Assembly: GCF_014042365.1 (NCBI RefSeq)
Contig: NZ_JACEZS010000002.1
Span: 248,001-312,000 of the forward strand
Source of the DNA: Rugamonas fusca
GTDB lineage: Bacteria; Pseudomonadota; Gammaproteobacteria; Burkholderiales; Burkholderiaceae_D
Direction of reading: 5' to 3'
DNA: 64,000 nt
Made by a program: the position numbers and the translations under genes. Every line of letters begins with the position of its first letter. Within the stretch, counting starts at the first letter, position 1. This document shows positions 1 through 7,371 of the stretch, one piece after another. The notes under the pieces are model-generated. The model made no database searches, had not been told where the DNA came from, and saw only the letters and a program-made list of their open reading frames with translations.

Positions 1-1
1 G

Positions 2-559
2 GAACTGGTGAAGGAAACGGTGGATGCCAAACGCCGCGCCGGGCTGGAACAGGACATCGCGGAACTGGATCACCTGCTCGACGAAATCCTGCTGGCCAGC
101 CGGCTGGGCGCCATCGACGACGCCATGGCGCTGGAGGATGTGGACCTGCTGGCATTGGCCGCCGAGGAATGCGCCCATTACGACGACGCGGTGCTGGACG
201 GCGCCAGCGCCACCGTGCGCGGCGACCCGCGCCTGCTGCGCCGGCTGCTGCGCAACCTGCTGGAGAACGCGCGCCGGCATGGCACGCCGCCAGCCCATGT
301 GCGGATCGAACGCGATGACGCGGCCGACGCGCCCAGCGTCACCTTGAGCGTGTGGGACAGCGGCCCCGGCATCCCGATCGGGGAATTCGAGCGCGTGTTC
401 GAGCCGTTCTACCGGCGCGCCGGCACGCGCGACAACCATGGCGCCGGGCTGGGACTGGCGCTGGTGCGCCAGATCGCCCGCCGCCACGGCGGCGACGCGC
501 GCTGCGCCACCATGCCCGATGGCCGCAGCCGCTTCGCCATCACGCTGCCGCTGGCGTAG
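2..559 (+). CDS. Sensor histidine kinase, C-terminal part (5' end outside window)
   Basis: This is the C-terminal 185 residues of a sensor histidine kinase that starts upstream of the window. The first visible residues are the second helix of a HisKA dimerisation domain; the phosphoacceptor histidine lies outside. An HATPase_c domain follows, with an N box (LLRNLLENARRHG), a G1 box (WDSGPGIP), an F box (FEPFYR) and a G2 box (GAGLGLALV). The family autophosphorylates and passes phosphate to a response regulator, probably encoded just upstream. It is convergent with sppA and a GGGTCAGA hairpin lies between them. The signal it senses cannot be judged from this fragment. Confidence 0.9.
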   Translation, partial: ELVKETVDAKRRAGLEQDIAELDHLLDEILLASRLGAIDDAMALEDVDLLALAAEECAHYDDAVLDGASATVRGDPRLLRRLLRNLLENARRHGTPPAHVRIERDDAADAPSVTLSVWDSGPGIPIGEFERVFEPFYRRAGTRDNHGAGLGLALVRQIARRHGGDARCATMPDGRSRFAITLPLA

Positions 560-573
560 CGCCTTGCGCTTCC

Positions 574-597
574 GGGTCAGAGCCTGAGGTCTGACCC
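574..597. repeat. GGGTCAGA/TCTGACCC inverted repeat between convergent genes
   Basis: GGGTCAGA (574-581) and TCTGACCC (590-597) form a perfect 8-bp stem with an 8-nt loop, 15 bases after the kinase stop codon and upstream of the sppA stop. There is no T-run. It could be a bidirectional 3' hairpin or a REP-like repeat; a related GGTCAGGTCC..GGACCTGACC arrangement recurs near 45.2-45.3 kb. Confidence 0.5.
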
Positions 598-623
598 TCG
601 CGCGCATGCGCCAGTGCGCATCG

Positions 624-2477
624 TTATGGCGATTCGCACAGGCAGTGGGTAATGGCCATGAACGGTTTATGGCCTGCGCTCACGTCATTGAGCCAGCCCA
701 GTTCATGGGCCACATCGGCCGCCGCGCCCGGCGGCAGGCCGGTCGTGCTCAAGCCCAGCTTGACCTGCGCGCCCACGGCCTGCGCCACGGAGCCGCCAAA
801 CAGTTCGATCAGCTTGTCGAACTTGCTCGTTTCGCGCTCGATGTAGGTGACGCGGTAATCGTCGCCCAGCTTGGCGCGGCGGGCGGCCGACTTGATGGCG
901 TCGTTGTAGCTGCCCAGCGTGTCGACCAGGCCCCGGTCCTTGGCCTGCTGGCCGGTCCACACGCGGCCCTGGGCCACGGCGTCGATCTTCTCGGGCGTGG
1001 TCTTGCGCGCCTGCGCGGCCTTGGTGGTGAATTCACCGTAGATATGGTTGATGCTGCTCTGGATCACCTGGCCAAAGCGCGGATCGAGCGGACGCAGGGG
1101 ATTGCCCGCGTCACCGAGCCAGGTGGTGGGCGCGCCGGCCGTGTGGATGCCCAGCTTGTCGATCACCTTTTCCGCCGTCGGCAGGATGGCGAACACGCCG
1201 ATCGAGCCGGTGATGGTGGTGGGGTCGGCGATCACTTCATCGGAGGCCATGGAAATCCAGTAGCCACCGGAGGCGGCCACGTTCCCCATCGATACCACCA
1301 CCGGCTTGCCGGCCGCGCGCGTCAGTTCCAGCTCGCGCCGGATCAGTTCCGAGGCGAACGCGCTGCCGCCGGGCGAGTCGATGCGCAGCACCACGGCCTT
1401 GATCCTGTCGTCCTCGCGCGCCATGCGGATCAGCTTGGAGGTCGAATCGCCGCCGATGGCGCCGGGACCGGCCGTGCCGTCGCTGATCTCGCCGGCCGCC
1501 ACCACCACGCCGATGGCGTCGCCGGTCAGCTTGGGATGCAAGCGGGCCAGGTAATCGTCGAAGGCGATCTGGCGGAAGCTCTTGCCGTCCGGCGCGCCGC
1601 GCTGCGTCATCATCTGGCGCACCTGGTCGCGCGTCTTCAGGCCATCGACCCACTTGGCCGCCAGCGACAGCCGGGCCAGGTCGCCATGCACGGCCGCCAC
1701 CCGGGCCGGCAAATCATTGATGGTCCGCATCACCTCGCCCTGGGGCAGCTTGCGGGCCTGCTCCACGTCGCCCGTGTAGGCGTTCCACAGGCCGTTGTTC
1801 AGGTAGGCGTCCGCTTCGGCGGCGGCCGGCGACGGCCCGTTGGCGATGAACGGCTCGCCGAAACTCTTGTAGGTGCCCACCCGCAGCAGGTTGACCGTCA
1901 CGCCCAGCTTGTCGAGCGCGTCGCGGTAGTAATTGCGGTAACGGCCAAAACCTTCCAGCATCACCATGCCCATCGGGTGCAGATAGACTTCGCTGGCGTG
2001 CGCGGCCAGCAAATACTGGCTCTGGTCATAGCTGGCGCCCCACGCCACCACGGGCTTGCCGCTGGCCTTGAAGCGCTCCAGGCCGGCCGCCACTTCGCGC
2101 AGCATGGCCTGGCCGCCGCCTTGCAGCTCGTCGGGCAGCAGCACGGCCGCGCCGATATTGGGATCCTTGGCGGCCGCGTCGAGCACGGCCAGCACGTCGC
2201 GCAGTTGCACCATCTTGCGCGGCTCGCCGCCGCGCACACTGGTCAGCAGCGCCTCGCGCGCGCCGCCGCTGGCTTGCTCGACCAGCGTCCCCTTCAAGTC
2301 CAGCACCAGCGTGGTCTTGGGCGACAGCGGCTTGATGCCGCCGCCAAACAGGGCGTAGGCGATGGCGATCAGCACGCCCAGGAACAGCAGGTTCAGGACC
2401 GTGCGGCGGCCGGCATCGAGCAGGCGCCAGCAAAACGCGACACCGCGGCGCGCAGCGGAAATAGGTGAAAAAGACAT
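624..2477 (-). CDS. sppA: Signal peptide peptidase SppA, 67 kDa type
   Basis: Inner-membrane serine protease that degrades cleaved signal peptides. The 617-residue protein matches the long, two-domain form known from E. coli. One N-terminal membrane segment (about residues 27-47) precedes tandem peptidase S49 domains. The catalytic dyad is visible: Lys204 in [10 protein letters not shown] of the first domain and Ser403 in AASGGYW of the second, nearly the E. coli positions 209 and 409. The start at 2477 was chosen because GGGAG lies just upstream; a longer frame begins at 2507 but lacks such a site. A GTGACAAT element (2501-2508) lies in the promoter area. Confidence 0.95.
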   Translation of the reverse strand: MSFSPISAARRGVAFCWRLLDAGRRTVLNLLFLGVLIAIAYALFGGGIKPLSPKTTLVLDLKGTLVEQASGGAREALLTSVRGGEPRKMVQLRDVLAVLDAAAKDPNIGAAVLLPDELQGGGQAMLREVAAGLERFKASGKPVVAWGASYDQSQYLLAAHASEVYLHPMGMVMLEGFGRYRNYYRDALDKLGVTVNLLRVGTYKSFGEPFIANGPSPAAAEADAYLNNGLWNAYTGDVEQARKLPQGEVMRTINDLPARVAAVHGDLARLSLAAKWVDGLKTRDQVRQMMTQRGAPDGKSFRQIAFDDYLARLHPKLTGDAIGVVVAAGEISDGTAGPGAIGGDSTSKLIRMAREDDRIKAVVLRIDSPGGSAFASELIRRELELTRAAGKPVVVSMGNVAASGGYWISMASDEVIADPTTITGSIGVFAILPTAEKVIDKLGIHTAGAPTTWLGDAGNPLRPLDPRFGQVIQSSINHIYGEFTTKAAQARKTTPEKIDAVAQGRVWTGQQAKDRGLVDTLGSYNDAIKSAARRAKLGDDYRVTYIERETSKFDKLIELFGGSVAQAVGAQVKLGLSTTGLPPGAAADVAHELGWLNDVSAGHKPFMAITHCLCESP

Positions 2478-2638
2478 GGGGACTCCCGGCGATGTAAAAC
2501 GTGACAATGTAATTCAAAAGGCAAGGCCATGGCTAGCGGCCATACTTGCCCGATATCCTGCGCAATATACACCGGCCACGCCACGGACGGACTTGCGCCA
2601 GCGCACCCCAGATGGGGGCCGGCCCGCGCTTTTCCAGT

Positions 2639-2866
2639 ATGATGGCCGCCATGGAGACGGAAAAGCTGCTGCTGCTGGTCAAATGGGAGATGCCCTACGG
2701 TAAATACAAGGGCCGGCTGCTGGCCGACCTGCCCGGCCATTACCTGGGCTGGATGGCGCGCACCGGCTTTCCGTCGGGCGAACTGGGCGCACTGCTGGCC
2801 CTGATGTACGAGCTCGACCACAACGCCCTGCGCCATCTGCTCGATCCGCTGCGCCCCCGGCGTTGA
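2639..2866 (+). CDS. DUF3820 family protein
   Basis: Small protein of about 71-75 residues. The core MPYGKYKGRLLADLPGHYL followed by W is the signature of DUF3820, which is sometimes labelled a putative quorum-sensing-regulated virulence factor although its biochemical role is unclear. Three start codons are close together (2639, 2642, 2651); METEKLLLLVKW at 2651 is where homology of this family normally begins. The reading frame continues upstream to 2546, but that part looks non-coding. It is divergent from sppA and sits alone before a long intergenic stretch. Confidence 0.75.
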   Translation: MMAAMETEKLLLLVKWEMPYGKYKGRLLADLPGHYLGWMARTGFPSGELGALLALMYELDHNALRHLLDPLRPRR

Positions 2867-3237
2867 GCGACTTGCAAGACAATGTTGCCAAAATAATACA
2901 GCACCATTTTTCAGCTTGCCTCAATGGCAGGCGTTGCGCATCATCGTTGCTGCCGGCGCAGCAATCACCCTTGTTTCGCCGGGAAAAAGTGGCGCCAACA
3001 CCCAGATCCATCAAGATCGCGCCACCCGCTTTTCCGTCGTGCGATTGTCAGAATCCCCTCGCTCAGCGTGTGACAATGTGCGTACATTTGCAATCATATA
3101 AAGACTATATTACCGAGGAAGTACACCACAATGAGCGGCCCCGCCGCAGTTCCATGGTGTGCCCGTAGCGCCCGGCATGAGGGATGCGGCACGCCACCGC
3201 GGGTCCGGGCTCTTTGCTGTCCTGGAGGAAGATAGTC
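2867..3237. other. 371-bp intergenic region ahead of the M4 protease
   Basis: I see no convincing gene here; the short frames that cross it have no family features and poor start signals. It is less GC-rich than the flanks near 3080-3120 (AT-rich run around ATCATATAAAGACTATATT), which suggests the protease promoter lies there. It also holds the inverted ATTGTCA/TGACAAT pair listed separately. Confidence 0.5.
3044..3077. promoter_or_regulatory. ATTGTCA-N20-TGACAAT inverted repeat
   Basis: ATTGTCA (3044-3050) and TGACAAT (3071-3077) are exact inverted copies 20 bases apart, about 160 bases before the protease start. The same heptamer occurs once before sppA and as an inverted pair before the gene at 22527, so it may be a binding site. 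This is inference from the repeat alone. Confidence 0.3.
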
Positions 3238-4257
3238 ATGCATACCCATCATCACCACTGCACCTGTTTCATCATCCCGTCGGGCATGCTGCGCAAGCTG
3301 GCCGACGCCGCCGCCACGGACGCGGAACGCCAATGCCTGCTGGACCAGGCCGAACTGTCGGCCTTCCTGCGCGGCCAGCGTTCCATCGCGCCGGCCGTGA
3401 TGGGGATCAGCGCCGGCGAGAAGCGGCGCACCATTTTCGACGCCAAACACGGCACCACCCTGCCCGGCAAGCTGGTGCGCGGCGAAACCGATCATGCCAG
3501 CCGCGACGTGGCCGTCAACCAGGCCTATGACGGCGCCGGCGCCACCTACGATTTCTACATGAGCGTGCTCAAGCGCAACTCGATCGACGGCAAGGGCTTG
3601 CGCCTCGATTCGACCGTGCACTACAACAAGAAATTCAACAACGCGTTCTGGAACGGCCAGCAAATGGTGTACGGCGACGGTGACGGCAAGCTGTTCCTCG
3701 GCTTCACCGGCGCCATCGACGTGATTGCCCACGAACTGACGCACGGCGTGACCCAGTACACGGTGCCCGGCGGCCTGGTGTACCGCCAGCAGAGCGGCGC
3801 CCTGAACGAATCGATCTCCGACGTGTTCGGCAGCATCGTCAAGCAGTGGACGCTCAAGCAGAGCGTGGACCAGGCCGACTGGCTGATCGGCGCCGGCATC
3901 ATGGCCCCGGCCGTGGGCAAGGCGCTGCGTTCCATGGCCGAGCCAGGCAACCGGGCCCTGACCTGGTCCGGCGATGACCAGCCCGGCAACATGGCCGGCT
4001 ACCAGGACGACGCCGACGTGCACACCAGTTCGGGCATCCCCAACCACGCGTTCTACATCGCCGCCACCATCCTCAAGGGCAACGCCTGGGACAAGGCGGG
4101 CCCGATCTGGTACCGCGCGCTGCCGCTGCTGACCTCCAACGCCACGTTCGCGGACGCGGCCCAGGCCACCATGCAGGCCGCCGCCCTGCTGTTTGGCGCC
4201 AATTCAGCCGAACAACAAGCTGTCCAGACCGCCTGGAAGGAGGTTGGAGTGATTTGA
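3238..4257 (+). CDS. M4 family metallopeptidase, protealysin type
   Basis: Zinc metalloprotease of the thermolysin family, 339 residues. It has the short precursor architecture of protealysin: no signal peptide and a propeptide of roughly 50-60 residues (MHTHHHHCTCFIIPSGMLRK...). The active site is complete: HELTH at 165-169, the third zinc ligand Glu191 in NESISD, and the transition-state histidine His262 in VHTSSG. The start at 3238 follows GGAGGAAG; the frame is open further upstream without a good ribosome site. The emfourin-like gene begins 11 bases after the stop codon, the layout of the protealysin-inhibitor operon of Serratia. Protealysin relatives are made in the cytoplasm and have been linked to host-cell interaction; the function here is inferred. 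Confidence 0.93.
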   Translation: MHTHHHHCTCFIIPSGMLRKLADAAATDAERQCLLDQAELSAFLRGQRSIAPAVMGISAGEKRRTIFDAKHGTTLPGKLVRGETDHASRDVAVNQAYDGAGATYDFYMSVLKRNSIDGKGLRLDSTVHYNKKFNNAFWNGQQMVYGDGDGKLFLGFTGAIDVIAHELTHGVTQYTVPGGLVYRQQSGALNESISDVFGSIVKQWTLKQSVDQADWLIGAGIMAPAVGKALRSMAEPGNRALTWSGDDQPGNMAGYQDDADVHTSSGIPNHAFYIAATILKGNAWDKAGPIWYRALPLLTSNATFADAAQATMQAAALLFGANSAEQQAVQTAWKEVGVI

Positions 4258-4268
4258 ACGGGAGAGCC

Positions 4269-4574
4269 ATGCGCCTCGTGTTGAACAGTACGGGAGGTTT
4301 CACCGGGCCGGCCGGCGCGCAGACGCGCACGGCCGATACGGCGGCGCTGTCCGCCGGCGATGGCGCGCGCCTGCGCCAGCTGGTGCGCGACTGCGATTTT
4401 TTCGCCCTGCCGGCCAGCATGCAATCGCCCGCCCCCCAGTCATGGGATTTCCTGTACACCCTGACGGTGCAGGCCGACGATGGCCTGCGCCACACGGTAA
4501 GCTACCACCTCGATGCGGCGCCGCCGGCGTTGCGCGAGCTCACGGCCGCCCTCGACGCGCGGGCGCCGGACTGA
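4269..4574 (+). CDS. Emfourin-like protealysin inhibitor
   Basis: Protein of 101 residues starting MRLVLNSTGGFTG and keeping the emfourin pattern: an N-terminal strand with a GGF turn, a central helix ending in CDFFALP, then a strand with LTVQADDGLRHTVSYH and a final helix. Emfourin from Serratia proteamaculans is a slow-binding inhibitor encoded directly downstream of protealysin, and this gene sits in the same place after an M4 protease. A TTG start at 4254 overlapping the protease stop is possible, but the ATG at 4269 has CGGGAG in front of it. The assignment rests on sequence pattern plus context; no search was run. Confidence 0.75.
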   Translation: MRLVLNSTGGFTGPAGAQTRTADTAALSAGDGARLRQLVRDCDFFALPASMQSPAPQSWDFLYTLTVQADDGLRHTVSYHLDAAPPALRELTAALDARAPD

Positions 4575-4591
4575 CGCAGGTTGGAGACGGC

Positions 4592-6343
4592 ATGAACGAG
4601 CCCGGAAACCGGCCCCGCATCCTCATCGTCGATGACGAAGCGGCGCACATGCAGGCCCTGTGCAGCACCTTGCGCGACCATGGCTACGATACCCGCGGCT
4701 ACGACACGGGCCAGGCCGCGCTCGACGCGCTGCAGCCAGGCGACTACGACCTGCTGCTGGCCGACCTGATGATGCCGGGCATGGATGGCATCACGCTGGT
4801 GCAGGCCGCGCGCGCCATCGACCCCGACCTGGCCAGCATCATCATGACGGGCGAAGGCTCGATCGCCTCGGCCGTGCGGGCCATGAAGGTGGGCGCGCTC
4901 GACTACATCATCAAGCCGTTCAAGGTGTCGACCATCCTGCCGGTGCTGGCGCGCGCGCTCGAGACGCGCATGCTGCGCCTGGAAAACGCCAAGCTCGAGC
5001 GCCAGCTGCGGGCCCACGCGGCCGAAATGGACGCGCTCAACAAGGATCTGGAACTGGCGCGCCAGCAGGCCGAGCGGGCCAACCAGGAAAAATCCACCTT
5101 CCTGTCGCACATGAGCCATGAGCTGCGCACCCCGCTCAACGCCATCCTCGGCTTCGCCCAGATCCTCACCTCCGACAAGCTGCCTTCCACGCCCGACGAG
5201 AAGCAGGCGTTCGCGCGCCACATCCTGCAGGCCGGGCGCCACCTGCTGACCCTGATCAACGAAGTGCTGGACCTGGCCAAGATCGAATCGGGCGCCATGA
5301 CGCTGTCGCTGGAGCCGGTGGCGCTGGCGCGCGTGTTCCAGGAATGCCAGGCCATGATCCAGCCGCTGGCCACCCGGCGCGGCATCGAGCTGCGCTTCCC
5401 GGCGCGCGCCCCGGCCCACGTGCTGGCCGACCGCACCCGGCTCAAGCAGGTGCTGATCAACCTGCTCTCGAACGCCGTCAAGTACAACCGCGAGCGGGGC
5501 ACGGTGGCGCTCGACTGCGTGGCGGCCCAGCCGGGCCGGGTGCGCATCGCCGTGCGCGACACGGGGGCCGGGCTCACGGCGGCCCAGCTCGAACTGATCT
5601 TCCAGCCGTTCAACCGCCTGGGCCAGGAAGGCTCGGCCGAGGAAGGCACGGGCATCGGCCTGGCCCTGACCAAGCGCCTGATGGAAGCCATGCGCGGCCA
5701 GATCGGCGTGGCCAGCATGGTGGGCGTGGGCAGCACGTTCTGGATCGAACTGCCGGCCACGGACGCCAGCGTGGCCGTGGCGCCGGAACTGGTGGCCTTC
5801 ACGCCGGTGGCGCCGGTGGCGCCGGTGCCGGACATGCTCGCGGCCACGCCGCCGGCAGCGCGCGCCGAGCCGGCCGCCACGCCGGCCGTGGCCGCCCCCG
5901 ATGGCGGCCACACGCTGCTGTACGTGGAAGACAATCCCGCCAATCTGCAACTGATCGCCGACCTGCTGCGGCTGCGGCGCGGCAGTGCCGGCCCCTGCGC
6001 GCTGCTGTCGGCCACGGGCGGCGAACAGGGACTGGAACTGGCGCGCCAGCACCGCCCGCACCTGATCCTGATGGACATCCACCTGAACGGCATGGATGGC
6101 CTGGAGACGCGGCGCCGCCTGCTGGCCGACCCGGCCACGGCCCACATCCCCGTGATCGCCATCAGCGCCAGCGCCATGCCCGAGCAGGTGCGCCACAACA
6201 TGGCGGCCGGCTTTTTCCGCTACTTGACCAAACCCATCGACGTGGCCGCGTTCACCGAAGCGGTGGACAGCGCGCTGCGCCTGACGCCCGCCATACGAGA
6301 GGAACGAGATGACACAGCCATCGGGGCCACGCTTGACCGCTAG
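4592..6343 (+). CDS. Cytoplasmic hybrid histidine kinase, REC-HisKA-HATPase-REC
   Basis: 583-residue hybrid kinase without membrane segments. An N-terminal receiver has phosphoacceptor Asp58 (LLLADLMMPG) and KPFK; a coiled-coil linker (about 125-165) leads to a HisKA domain with His176 in SHMSHELRTP, then an HATPase_c domain with NLLSNAVKYN and GTGIGLAL. After an Ala/Pro/Val-rich linker there is a second receiver with Asp495 (LILMDIHLNG) and KPID. The first receiver makes it a target of another kinase, possibly the transmembrane kinase two genes downstream. Its last 35 bases overlap the next gene, so the three genes form one operon. Confidence 0.9.
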   Translation: MNEPGNRPRILIVDDEAAHMQALCSTLRDHGYDTRGYDTGQAALDALQPGDYDLLLADLMMPGMDGITLVQAARAIDPDLASIIMTGEGSIASAVRAMKVGALDYIIKPFKVSTILPVLARALETRMLRLENAKLERQLRAHAAEMDALNKDLELARQQAERANQEKSTFLSHMSHELRTPLNAILGFAQILTSDKLPSTPDEKQAFARHILQAGRHLLTLINEVLDLAKIESGAMTLSLEPVALARVFQECQAMIQPLATRRGIELRFPARAPAHVLADRTRLKQVLINLLSNAVKYNRERGTVALDCVAAQPGRVRIAVRDTGAGLTAAQLELIFQPFNRLGQEGSAEEGTGIGLALTKRLMEAMRGQIGVASMVGVGSTFWIELPATDASVAVAPELVAFTPVAPVAPVPDMLAATPPAARAEPAATPAVAAPDGGHTLLYVEDNPANLQLIADLLRLRRGSAGPCALLSATGGEQGLELARQHRPHLILMDIHLNGMDGLETRRRLLADPATAHIPVIAISASAMPEQVRHNMAAGFFRYLTKPIDVAAFTEAVDSALRLTPAIREERDDTAIGATLDR

Positions 6344-7361
6344 AGGCGCCATCGCGGCGCTGGCAGGATTGCTGATCCTGATCGCGCTGACCCTGCTGGC
6401 CGGCCGCTACGGCTGGCTGGACCTGGGCGCCTCGCCGCGCCCGGTGGCGGCGCTGGAACAGGTGTCGATCGCCACCAACAGCGCCTACGCGGGCACCTGC
6501 CCGGTGGCGGCCGCACGCGAGAATGGCTATTTCGCCGACCAGGGCTTGCTGGTCACGCTGCAGGCCCGCTCCAGCGGCAAGGCCGCCATGGAGGCCGTGA
6601 TGCAGGGCCAGGCCAACCTGGGCACGGTGGCCGACATTCCCGTCATGTTCGCCGGCATCAACAACGACCCGGTGACGGTGATCGCCACCATCTTCCGCAC
6701 CGAGCGCGACCACGGCCTGGTGGCGCGGCGCGACCGCGGCATCGCCACCCCGGCCGACCTCAAGGGCAAGCGCATCGGCGTCACGCTTGACACCTCGGCC
6801 CATTTCGCGCTCGACGCCATGCTCAACCGGCACGGCCTGGCCCCGTCCGACGTCACCATGATCAACTACCGGCCCGAGGACCTGTACGACGCCATGGCGC
6901 GCGGCGAGATCGACGCGGCCGCCACCTGGGAGCCGTTCCTGGACGCCCTGCTGACCCAGCTGGGCGAGAACGGGCGCGCCTTCTACGGCAAGGATATCTA
7001 CGAGAGCCTGTACAACATCGCCGGCCTGCGCGACTACGTGCGCCAGCAGCCGCGCACCATGGAAAAAGTGCTGCGCGCGCTCGATCGCGGCGCGCGCTAC
7101 TGCAGCAGCCACCCGGAGGCGGCGCGCGCACTGATGAGCAGCAGCTCCCAGAGCGACGACCGCCAGCTGCGCGCCTCGTGGCCGGCCTACCGCTTCGGCG
7201 TGGTGCTGGACCAGGGCCTGATCCTGGCGCTCGAGGATGAGGCGCGCTGGGCCATGAAGAACAAGCTGACGGCGCGCACCGACCTGCCCAACTACCTCAG
7301 CTTCATCTACCTCGATGGCCTGGAGGCGGTGTCGCCGTCGGCCGTCACCATCATCCACTGA
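6309..7361 (+). CDS. NMT1/SsuA-like solute-binding protein, membrane-anchored
   Basis: 350-residue periplasmic binding protein of the NMT1/SsuA/TauA fold. The N-terminal hydrophobic stretch (about residues 13-34) has no clear signal-peptidase site, so the protein probably stays anchored in the inner membrane. Ligand-binding features include VSIATNSAYAG, a GKAAMEAVMQGQANLGTVAD loop and the DLKGKRIGV segment. No permease or ATPase gene is near; the gene lies between two kinase genes, overlaps the first by 35 bases and ends 10 bases before the second. That context suggests a sensory rather than a transport role. The ligand is unknown; the family binds sulfonates, nitrate, thiamine precursors and similar small molecules. 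Confidence 0.88.
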   Translation: MTQPSGPRLTARGAIAALAGLLILIALTLLAGRYGWLDLGASPRPVAALEQVSIATNSAYAGTCPVAAARENGYFADQGLLVTLQARSSGKAAMEAVMQGQANLGTVADIPVMFAGINNDPVTVIATIFRTERDHGLVARRDRGIATPADLKGKRIGVTLDTSAHFALDAMLNRHGLAPSDVTMINYRPEDLYDAMARGEIDAAATWEPFLDALLTQLGENGRAFYGKDIYESLYNIAGLRDYVRQQPRTMEKVLRALDRGARYCSSHPEAARALMSSSSQSDDRQLRASWPAYRFGVVLDQGLILALEDEARWAMKNKLTARTDLPNYLSFIYLDGLEAVSPSAVTIIH

Positions 7362-7371
7362 CGGGGGCCCG

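Noticed and set aside
606..2468. 620-codon open frame on the plus strand antisense to sppA
   Set aside because: Shadow of sppA. His/Ala/Gly/Arg-rich composition without any domain is typical of antisense frames in GC-rich DNA; sppA has intact catalytic residues.
2863..3168. 101-codon plus-strand frame upstream of the M4 protease
   Set aside because: No ribosome site, mixed Cys/Arg/Pro-rich composition, and it overlaps the end of the DUF3820 gene and the likely protease promoter.
4502..6352. 616-codon minus-strand frame across the hybrid kinase
   Set aside because: Antisense shadow of a gene with complete REC/HisKA/HATPase motifs; no start signal or recognisable domain.
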